Positions 56,743-64,000 of a DNA stretch of 64,000 nucleotides are shown piece after piece (the first letter of the stretch is position 1; the number at the start of each line of letters is the position of its first letter). This DNA is from Sphingobacterium sp. UGAL515B_05. Its GTDB lineage: Bacteria; Bacteroidota; Bacteroidia; Sphingobacteriales; Sphingobacteriaceae. A program made the translations under genes and the position numbers. Under the pieces are notes generated by a model. It was not told where the DNA came from, made no database searches, and was given only the letters and a program-made list of their open reading frames with translations. Where the stretch lies: the NCBI RefSeq assembly GCF_033097525.1, contig NZ_CP109907.1, positions 1,798,001 through 1,862,000 on the forward strand. The letters run 5' to 3'.

Positions 56743-59700
56743 TTAAAGGTTGACATTGATACCAAATGTAAACGACTTAGGCAATGGATAATCTTCGCCC
56801 CTTGGAGTCGCCAATTCCGGATCCCAAAGCTTGAATTTAGACCAGGTCAGCAAATTTGAACCAACTAAAAACAAACGAATGCTATTAATCTTAATCTGAT
56901 TGGTTAATTGTTTTGGCAACGTATACCCAATATCTAAAGTTTTCAAACGAAGATATTGACCATTCTTCAACCAAAATGTTGACTCCCTAAAGTTATTAGG
57001 ATTTGCGCCATAGCTTAATCTTGGATAAGAAGCATTGGGATCTTCTGTTGATGGGTCGCCAGATAGATCTGATGAAATCCAACGGTTATCGCCCATTACT
57101 CCTTTCAATACTTGTCCCCATTCCCCTTCGCTAAAAGCATAGACAGTCTTTCCATAAGTAAAGAAAGTCGATTTACCAGATCCTTGGAAATGAACACTGA
57201 TATCAAGATTTTTCCAGCTCGCTGATGCCCCCACACCGTAAACCAGGTTAGGACGTCGCGTAGCACCTATAGCAACACGGTCACCGTCGTCTATGATACC
57301 ATCGCCATTCACATCCTTATATTTGATGTCTCCCGGCTGATAAGTACCAAATGTTTGTTTGGGACTATTACGTATATCATCATAATCTTTAAACAATCCC
57401 AAAGCTATGAGCCCTTTCGCCTGATCCACCCGATATCCTTTTTGGTTTTGATAACCATACACGTTGTATTCCTCATCGATCTCTGTAATTTCATTTTTAC
57501 TATAGATAATATTACTTCTGGCAGTTAAATTCACTTCCCCCAATTTCTGATTATACAATAGACGACCATCGAAACCTTTTGACTTTACCGCTCCCACATT
57601 CGCGCTTGGTACGGACTCCAATCCGACCAGCGCCGGCAGATAATTTCGTGCCATATATATGCCAGTACGTTTTTCATTAAAGAAATCCAAATTAGCAATG
57701 ATCTTATCTTTAAAGAGTGCTAGGTCAAAACCCAGATTCTTCTTGGTTGCCATCTCCCAGGTCACATTTGATGAGGATACCTGACTGTATTTCATTCCCC
57801 CATAGTATCGATTGAAGCCGTAATCCGCCCATTGATAACCGCCTTCAGGAACCCAAATACCTTCATTGTTAAAATGTCCGATTTCACTAATTGTAGATAA
57901 ATAAGGGAATCGTGCTCCTCCGGCTAATTGATCGTTACCTACCTTACCCCAGGAATACCGAATCTTAAACATGTTCATCCAGGAAATATTTTCCTTCACA
58001 AAGGGTTCTTCGCCAATATTCCAGGCTGCTGAAACCGCCGGGAAAAAACCATATTGTCGACCCGGAGCAAAGTTTTCCGAACCATTATATCCAAAGTTAA
58101 AATCGGCGATATAACGTGATTTCCAGTTATAGGTTAGGCGGCCGGCTAGGGCCTGATTTCTTTTTGCTATACCATTTTTTATATCATCGCCAAGATTAAC
58201 TGTCCGAATAAGCGCATCGCGCGTAAAACGGGCAACTGCACCAATATTATGATTTCCTATACTGCGGTCATAGTTAAACATCATATCATAAAATTCGCGC
58301 CTTTCGCCACTTGCACTACTAGCCTGATACAACTCCTGCGGGTTGGAAATATGCGTGAAGATCAAATTTCCATTCTCATCCCTTGCTCGTTCAGCCCGCC
58401 ATTGTTCAGGCCATTTTCGACGGGAAATACTATTATCATTATTTGTATCGTAACCAATAATTCCCCTAAATCGCAATCCTTTGGTTATAAAATCAAAATT
58501 TTGCTCAATAGAGATATTTGTCTGTATCTTGTTTTGCCAATTTTCATTATACCCGGTCTGCGTAGCAACGACCCAAGGATTGGTCTGATTTCCTGTACCG
58601 ATTGCTGGAACATAACCATTCGAGTACATCACTGGCGTACGGATTGGCGAATAACCGAATAATACACCCCAAAAATCATTATCTCCCAACCCCGGACTGT
58701 TCCTTTTATCAAGGGAGCCGGCAACGCCTATTTTTAAGACCGTACTTTTGGTTACATTGATATCTGTATTCAGGCGGTAATTATACCTTTTGTAATTTGC
58801 ATTCGTATTATAATCGTTCCGTAACGTTTCGTCCGTTTTGTACATCCCGCCTTCATCGATATAACTTCCAGACAGAAAATAACGCGCTGTCGCCCCACCA
58901 CCTGTCATATTCAGATTGGCACGATAAGTCATCGCTCCATCTTTGAGCAATAAATCTTTCCAGTTGACATTGGGGTAAAGGTCAGGATCCAGTCCCAAGC
59001 GCAATATTTCCAATTCCTCAGGTTGGTAAATTGGAGCAAAATTCCGCGTAATACGCGCTTCATTCAGGAGATTGGCATAGGTAACACCGTCTTCAAATTC
59101 AGGTGTAATGGTACGTGTATTATAAATATTTTCATCTTTGAAATTAATATTGATTTTACCGTCTTTACCGCGCTTGGTTGTGATCAAAACGACACCATTT
59201 GCACCTTTCGAACCATAGATTGCCGTTACAGCGGCATCTTTAAGGATATTAATGGTCTCAATATCTTCAATATTTATATCATTAATATCGCGTTCAATGT
59301 TATCCACCAATACAAGAGCCGACGCTCCTCCACCAAAGGTAGAAATACCACGGATCCAGAACTCGGTAATATTCTTCCCCGGCTGGCCGGACTGCATCAT
59401 CCCTAAAACTCCGGGTGCATTTCCAATCAATGCATTACTTATGCTCGACGTTGGATTTCCTTTCATAGTGCCGACATCAACACTACTGGTTGCAGCAGTA
59501 GATGTCAGTGTTCTTTGTGTGCCTGTACCCGTTACGACAACTTCATCGAGCACACTCGTCTCTGATTCTTTAAGTGTAACATCGATTATGCGATTATCTT
59601 TCACAAGTATTTCCTGCCTTTTATAACCGACTGAAGAGAACACGAGCGTCTTGTAACGCTCCACTTTGATCTTATAAGTTCCTTTATTATCAGTTGTTGT

Positions 59701-59859
59701 TCCCAAACCCGGCGCATCCTTAACAAAGATGCTGACACCAACAATTGGTGTTTTTTGCGCATCAACAATAACACCCGTTACTTCCAAAATATCCTGTGCC
59801 AGTGCACCGAAAGTGGCACAGAAGAGTAACATACAGGTAAGTACTATTTTATTCATCAT
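56743..59859 (-). CDS. SusC-family TonB-linked outer-membrane transporter
   Basis: 1038 aa with a signal peptide ending FGALAQ. A carboxypeptidase-regulatory-like domain (about 22-100) is followed by the linker TSVLDEVVVTGTGTQ, the plug (SISNALIGNAPGVLGMMQSGQPG, FWIRGISTFGGGASALVLVDNIERDINDINIEDIETINILKDAAVTAIYGSKGANGVVLITTKRG) and the barrel ending YPLPKSFTFGINVNL. These are SusC/RagA signature segments. It imports the oligosaccharide delivered by SusD in a TonB-dependent manner. Gaps to its operon neighbours are 11 bp (upstream lipoprotein) and 10 bp (susD). Confidence 0.96.
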   Translation of the reverse strand: MMNKIVLTCMLLFCATFGALAQDILEVTGVIVDAQKTPIVGVSIFVKDAPGLGTTTDNKGTYKIKVERYKTLVFSSVGYKRQEILVKDNRIIDVTLKESETSVLDEVVVTGTGTQRTLTSTAATSSVDVGTMKGNPTSSISNALIGNAPGVLGMMQSGQPGKNITEFWIRGISTFGGGASALVLVDNIERDINDINIEDIETINILKDAAVTAIYGSKGANGVVLITTKRGKDGKININFKDENIYNTRTITPEFEDGVTYANLLNEARITRNFAPIYQPEELEILRLGLDPDLYPNVNWKDLLLKDGAMTYRANLNMTGGGATARYFLSGSYIDEGGMYKTDETLRNDYNTNANYKRYNYRLNTDINVTKSTVLKIGVAGSLDKRNSPGLGDNDFWGVLFGYSPIRTPVMYSNGYVPAIGTGNQTNPWVVATQTGYNENWQNKIQTNISIEQNFDFITKGLRFRGIIGYDTNNDNSISRRKWPEQWRAERARDENGNLIFTHISNPQELYQASSASGERREFYDMMFNYDRSIGNHNIGAVARFTRDALIRTVNLGDDIKNGIAKRNQALAGRLTYNWKSRYIADFNFGYNGSENFAPGRQYGFFPAVSAAWNIGEEPFVKENISWMNMFKIRYSWGKVGNDQLAGGARFPYLSTISEIGHFNNEGIWVPEGGYQWADYGFNRYYGGMKYSQVSSSNVTWEMATKKNLGFDLALFKDKIIANLDFFNEKRTGIYMARNYLPALVGLESVPSANVGAVKSKGFDGRLLYNQKLGEVNLTARSNIIYSKNEITEIDEEYNVYGYQNQKGYRVDQAKGLIALGLFKDYDDIRNSPKQTFGTYQPGDIKYKDVNGDGIIDDGDRVAIGATRRPNLVYGVGASASWKNLDISVHFQGSGKSTFFTYGKTVYAFSEGEWGQVLKGVMGDNRWISSDLSGDPSTEDPNASYPRLSYGANPNNFRESTFWLKNGQYLRLKTLDIGYTLPKQLTNQIKINSIRLFLVGSNLLTWSKFKLWDPELATPRGEDYPLPKSFTFGINVNL

Positions 59860-59870
59860 CTTATCACAGG

Positions 59871-61328
59871 TTAATCTTGGTTATTTTCATCCATTTCTTC
59901 CAATGCTATTTTGCGGATACGTCGATTCTCGCGATCCCCAATATAAAAAGCACCTTCTTTCTCGTTGTATGCGATACCCGACGGTCGGTCAAACCTCGCC
60001 TCTTCTCTCAAGTCACCATTGACATAACCATAAGGGTTGTTGTTAAGACTTGAGCTTCCCCTACCAGCAAATGTTGTTACAGCCCCTTCCGGTGTAAGCA
60101 CACGGATCGCATGATTCATGAGGTCTGTAAAATAGAAATCATACTGATCTGGCTTACCTGCTAATACATAGGCTTGATTTTTTACAAACACCCCCTGATA
60201 AGGTTGATTGACACGAGCGGAGGAACCAACACCATCTTTGTAACCCGATTCCCTTACTTTCCCACAAACAAGATAAGGCTGGTTAAACCTTTTTTTCTCC
60301 CAGTTGTAATCGGCACGCATAATATAGCCCTGGTTGATGACTAAAATATAAGCGTAATTTCCACTCGGATGAATTAATGCGCGGTACTCCCATTCCGGAT
60401 CCTGAATAACGTAAAGAAACTCTGATTTAGTCGTTTTATCTACGAAATATTGATTCAAGTCAAAACGGTAAAACTCCCCTTTCGCATAACTATTAAAGTA
60501 CATTTCACCATTGACCGGATGAATCGAAGCGCCATTACATTGTTTACTTCGTGTCAGGACTTCTTTATCCAGAAAATTTCTTGCGCGCGAAAATAATAAG
60601 GTAGATTCATCATTTTCTCCACCGCGATCTTGGGCCACAATCATATAATTGCCATCTAAAGAAAAGTCAACACTACGCGGACGATCAAAGTCAGAACGTT
60701 TTTTTGTGATTGTACTATCCTCGAAATTAATCAGATAAAGGCCATTATTATTATCAAAAGTGACCCAAAGATGCTTTGGATTAAGGGGATCAAACTTCAT
60801 GAAAGAAGAAAGCCAAAAACCACTGGCCATTTTGTTTTGGTCATTATCTTTAAACTTTCCGTCTTTCCAAGGCTCATCACCACGTGAATTTCTATAACCA
60901 GCCAAGGTTGATACAACAAGTTTACGTTGATAATCAAAAGGTGCTTCCGCCTTGCCGATGACAGGTTTGGCCTCGCCCCCAACACGCACTTCAATATCAC
61001 CTTTGAAAGCCTGTTTGGGCACAAGACAATAGAGCGACTCCCCTAGAGCATTAATGACAACAGCCTTTTTCCCGCCAATAAAAACAGCCACATTTTTGGG
61101 GTCGTTGCCGAAGTTTTTTCCATAGATTACAAGTCGTTGCCCCATGCCTCCTGATTTGGGAGCGAAATCAGAAACGATCACAGGTTGCGATGGATCAAAG
61201 GGCACACCTTCTGGAATACTGCCAAGATTGTCATTCTTACAGCCTCCAATGCCCAAAATAAGCACCATAACGGCCCAAATCATCCGATTTACAGACCAAC
61301 TATTAGTCGCTATTTGTTTCATTATCAT
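59871..61328 (-). CDS. IPT/TIG and NHL-repeat surface lipoprotein
   Basis: 485 aa; ATG at 61328 or 61322 (MKQIATN). The membrane segment MIWAVMVLILGIGGCKND has a lipobox-like Cys at about residue 30. An IPT/TIG Ig-like domain follows (SDFAPKSGGMGQRLVIYGKNFGNDPKNVAVFIGGKKA, about 50-135), then an NHL-type beta-propeller (about 140-475) with VSTLAGYRNSRG, DRPRSVDFS, TPEGAVTTFAGRG and FDRPSGIAYNEKEGAFYIGDRENRRIRKI. As first gene of the SusCD operon it is probably a surface glycan-binding protein. The target glycan cannot be read. Confidence 0.87.
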   Translation of the reverse strand: MIMKQIATNSWSVNRMIWAVMVLILGIGGCKNDNLGSIPEGVPFDPSQPVIVSDFAPKSGGMGQRLVIYGKNFGNDPKNVAVFIGGKKAVVINALGESLYCLVPKQAFKGDIEVRVGGEAKPVIGKAEAPFDYQRKLVVSTLAGYRNSRGDEPWKDGKFKDNDQNKMASGFWLSSFMKFDPLNPKHLWVTFDNNNGLYLINFEDSTITKKRSDFDRPRSVDFSLDGNYMIVAQDRGGENDESTLLFSRARNFLDKEVLTRSKQCNGASIHPVNGEMYFNSYAKGEFYRFDLNQYFVDKTTKSEFLYVIQDPEWEYRALIHPSGNYAYILVINQGYIMRADYNWEKKRFNQPYLVCGKVRESGYKDGVGSSARVNQPYQGVFVKNQAYVLAGKPDQYDFYFTDLMNHAIRVLTPEGAVTTFAGRGSSSLNNNPYGYVNGDLREEARFDRPSGIAYNEKEGAFYIGDRENRRIRKIALEEMDENNQD

Positions 61329-61966
61329 AAGGTTTATTTAATTGGTTAGAATTTATTCTATAAATGTTACTATATCACCGTCAGTGAATCCCAAACTCAT
61401 TGATCGCGTGATATCCATTAAAATTTCGTCAGCATAACAGCAATTTCATCGGATAATTTTTAGGATGAACGAATTGACACCCGTCTCATCATAGAGCGAA
61501 CGCTTGGTTTTAATTTCCACATAATTGGTTACTTTTATATATAGCTAAATGGTATTAGCTATCTTTAGCTAAAAAAAGACTTTAGGACAATTGCTTCAAA
61601 GTCTTCCGGTTTTAAAATTACTTTTCTACTTATTTTCTGTTTTAAACTCACAATAGCTGTCGACCTTAATCCTTTTTCATTTCGACGGTTTGTCTACTCT
61701 TCTTTTTACCGAGGAAATGAATGGATAAATTTTATCTTGACGTTCTAAATGCTTCTCTAAGGTTTTCTTTCTATAATTGATTACTCAAATTTAGGGATTG
61801 TAAAGATTCTGATACTATAAAATTATCTCAATAAACTGCTTATTTGTATCAATAAAGTGATGCTATTGAACTGTTTATTTTCCAAATACTCAGCAAATCA
61901 TTCCAATCCCTCAATCTTATTCGCAGTTTCAATATATTTTGAGGACTTTCGGTTTATAAACTATAA
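61329..61966. other. Divergent intergenic region between the SusCD operon and the sensor kinase
   Basis: 638 bp, A+T-rich. It must hold both divergent promoters. A run of TAGCTA/TAGCTAA words occurs at 61543-61572. Short open stretches on the minus strand (61565-61784) in two frames might be a decayed gene. No RNA gene was recognised. Confidence 0.4.
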
Positions 61967-63724
61967 ATGATGAAAAGGTTGCTTTTAATATTTTTATTCA
62001 TTCACATTTTCAGCGCTTCAGCACAAGACTCTCAGGGCAATGACTATTATTTTGGAGAAAATTTTCATTTTAATGGCTATTCTACAGATAAGCGGATGAT
62101 GGTAAGAAGCGATATTGTCTTTGTAATATCTGATAAATATATATCGCATATCTTCGAGGACTTTGACAACAACAAAACACTGCCGGGCAAAGGCTTAAAG
62201 CAAATGCCTAATTCACCGATTCTTTTAGGCATAAAGCTAAACCCGAAGCTTAAAAACTTTATCTCGCCTAAGGTTCAAAATCTTTCTAAGACCTATCATA
62301 GCTATTTTATACCAGACAGTTCTGATGCTACAATCATAGCTATGGGTATCAACAAGGACAATTATAAGGATTTTCTTTATCGAGTTGTAGAAAATGATAG
62401 CATCGAACTCACACCTTGGACTCCTATCTCCACACTTTCTATGAAGTATGGCGCCAAAGTCCCCTATGGCTCAATTGGCACATTCAATTATCCGGGAAAG
62501 TTAATTTTAGTTGAGGTCAGACACAGGAAAATTTACGGCATTAGAGACGGCTACATCTTGGATTGGCGGAAAAACAAGCGCCCTATACTCGAGCAAATCA
62601 TTGCTCGTGGACCGAGTGAATATGGTTATTTCAATCTGCTCGATCGATCATTTAATAAAGGTTATGTACATCAATACGACGAATATACCGGCGCGCCGTT
62701 AGATCTTACTTTCAATAAAGACAGTATTACTTCGCTGAATCTCGAATTTGAGAACCATGCTACGACTCCTTATTCTATCCAATTGATCAAAAAGATAAAA
62801 AACGGCGCTGACACCATTCAGCTTGAATGGTGGACACAAGCTAAAAATTTTGAAGTGTCCAATAAATATCTGAATGAAATAGGGGAATACGAATTGCTGA
62901 TCCATAAAACAGGGGACATTAATACCTATAATACCAATGAGATTCTGAGAATACCCTATCATATTGTACAGGCTCCACAACAATTTTCCTCCACACTCTG
63001 GCCCGTCTTATGGCCGACAACTCTCATTAGCCTAACAGTCATTGCGATTGTTTTTTTTACACTTCGATATAGAACGCGTAAACGTCTTGCAAAGGTTGAA
63101 CAAAAACGACAAACGCTTACTCTTCAAATCAAAAATATACAATCTCAACTAAATCCTCATTTTATGTTTAATGCCATTAACTCTATACAGAACTTAATCC
63201 AAAAAAATGACTTCAAAGGGACCAATCATTACCTGACTAAATTCTCTTCATTAACCAGGGCCACTTTAGAGAATGCCGAAAAAGAAATGAATACACTCAG
63301 CGAAGAGCTCCAATTACTAGATGACTACTTACAGATGGAGCAATTGAGATTTGGGTTCCAGTATGACATATTGAATAATTTAAAAATCCATAACGATTTG
63401 ATTGACATTCCAAACTTATTACTTCAGCCAATTGTAGAAAATGCTGTAAAACATGGCATTTCAACGCTAGGTTCTAAGGGAAGAATTGTGATCACAATCG
63501 ACCAACAAGGGCAGGATCTAGTACTCGGCGTAGCTGACAACGGAGCGAAATTTAATTCGGAGACCACCGAAGCCTCCGGTGGGTATGGCCTAAGATTAAC
63601 AAAACAACGATTGGCTCTTTTGGAACAGCTTTATCCTGAAAACTCCTTCCAAATACAAATCACAGCAAGTTCAAACATTACAGAAATCTGTATTGTCATT
63701 TCCCATTGGATAACTAACATGTAA
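61967..63724 (+). CDS. LytS/YehU-type sensor histidine kinase
   Basis: 585 aa (ATG ATG, so the start may be 61970). A signal-peptide-like N-terminus (LLLIFLFIHIFSASAQ) is followed by a roughly 320-residue extracytoplasmic sensor region, one membrane helix (about 342-366) and a coiled coil. The His_kinase domain has NPHFMFNAINSIQNLI with phospho-accepting H398. A HATPase domain follows with PNLLLQPIVENAVKHGI and GGYGLRLTKQRL. It should phosphorylate the LytTR-type regulator that begins 4 bp downstream. Divergent position beside the SusCD operon suggests it senses a glycan product, which is inference. Confidence 0.9.
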   Translation: MMKRLLLIFLFIHIFSASAQDSQGNDYYFGENFHFNGYSTDKRMMVRSDIVFVISDKYISHIFEDFDNNKTLPGKGLKQMPNSPILLGIKLNPKLKNFISPKVQNLSKTYHSYFIPDSSDATIIAMGINKDNYKDFLYRVVENDSIELTPWTPISTLSMKYGAKVPYGSIGTFNYPGKLILVEVRHRKIYGIRDGYILDWRKNKRPILEQIIARGPSEYGYFNLLDRSFNKGYVHQYDEYTGAPLDLTFNKDSITSLNLEFENHATTPYSIQLIKKIKNGADTIQLEWWTQAKNFEVSNKYLNEIGEYELLIHKTGDINTYNTNEILRIPYHIVQAPQQFSSTLWPVLWPTTLISLTVIAIVFFTLRYRTRKRLAKVEQKRQTLTLQIKNIQSQLNPHFMFNAINSIQNLIQKNDFKGTNHYLTKFSSLTRATLENAEKEMNTLSEELQLLDDYLQMEQLRFGFQYDILNNLKIHNDLIDIPNLLLQPIVENAVKHGISTLGSKGRIVITIDQQGQDLVLGVADNGAKFNSETTEASGGYGLRLTKQRLALLEQLYPENSFQIQITASSNITEICIVISHWITNM

Positions 63725-63728
63725 TACC

Positions 63729-64000
63729 ATGATTGACTATATAATTGTAGACGATGAGATCAACAACATCGAGATATTAAAAAGATACTTAGATAAATTT
63801 GAGGGTATTTTACATTTAGTAGGCACCGCAATAAACGCTGAAGAGGCAACTGTTTTGATTAATGATCAAAAACCTGAATTGGTTTTTCTTGATATCCAAA
63901 TGCCAGATAAAAATGGCTTTGATTTATTACAAGCGCTAGAGAACAGAGATTTCGAAGTTATTTTCGTCACAGCTTATGACAAATTTGGTATTCAGGCAAT
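63729..64000 (+). CDS. Response regulator (LytTR type expected), partial
   Basis: 90 codons from ATG 63729 to the right edge. The receiver domain is typical: IIVDDE at the N-terminus, phospho-acceptor D55 in LVFLDIQMPDKNGFDLL, and FVTAYDKFGIQA with the conserved Thr. The AYDKFGIQA ending and pairing with a LytS-type kinase predict a C-terminal LytTR DNA-binding domain, which lies outside the window. It forms an operon with the kinase. Confidence 0.9.
   Translation, partial: MIDYIIVDDEINNIEILKRYLDKFEGILHLVGTAINAEEATVLINDQKPELVFLDIQMPDKNGFDLLQALENRDFEVIFVTAYDKFGIQA

Overview
The window is chromosomal DNA from a Bacteroidota bacterium, most likely Sphingobacterium or a close relative. Evidence: a SusC/SusD pair with companion surface lipoproteins, several TonB-dependent outer-membrane proteins, a NagB/PIG-L fusion, DUF5977/DUF6443-type RHS proteins, TAnnTTTG-type -7 promoter elements, and moderate G+C with A+T-rich gaps. 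All gene names rest on motifs read in the translations; no database search was run.

Layout. 1-18 kb is mostly housekeeping: an outer-membrane barrel protein cut by the left edge, an Rrf2 regulator, a PafA-type alkaline phosphatase, UvrA, an ecotin-type protease inhibitor, TypA/BipA, Kbl, a MacB/FtsX-type permease, a DUF2147 protein, a small holin-like membrane protein behind a sigma-54-like promoter, a Zn/Cd P-type ATPase and Pgi. 18-25 kb holds prfB with its programmed +1 frameshift, a membrane glycosyltransferase, a broken metallophosphoesterase/PQQ-propeller gene, a beta-carbonic anhydrase and an APH-fold kinase.

25.3-35.0 kb is the accessory region. It lies between a 3' remnant of tRNA-Glu (25349-25372) and an intact tRNA-Glu gene (34933-35004), which share a perfect 29-bp repeat. 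It carries two large secreted RHS/YD-repeat proteins in tandem, the second ending in a NucA/NucB-type DNase domain. The next gene, 5 bp downstream, encodes a protein resembling ComJ/Nin, the inhibitor of NucA in Bacillus. This looks like a polymorphic toxin-immunity module built on the nuclease/inhibitor pair known from Bacillus competence. A 5'-truncated ISL3-type transposase closes the region.

35-53 kb returns to core and scavenging functions: a GH20 beta-hexosaminidase, a siderophore-type TonB receptor with Fur-like palindromes, the NagB/PIG-L fusion, a methionine-type aminotransferase, a TlpA-like thioredoxin, RadA, an M19 dipeptidase overlapping a beta-lactamase-fold serine hydrolase, XseA/XseB, a ParB-like protein, MgtC, a pirin and an Asp/Glu racemase-family protein. 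53.6-64 kb is a polysaccharide- or glycan-uptake locus read leftwards (IPT/NHL lipoprotein, SusC, SusD, DUF4973/DUF4361-like lipoprotein). Facing it is a LytS/LytTR-type two-component pair that may regulate it; the response regulator is cut by the right edge.
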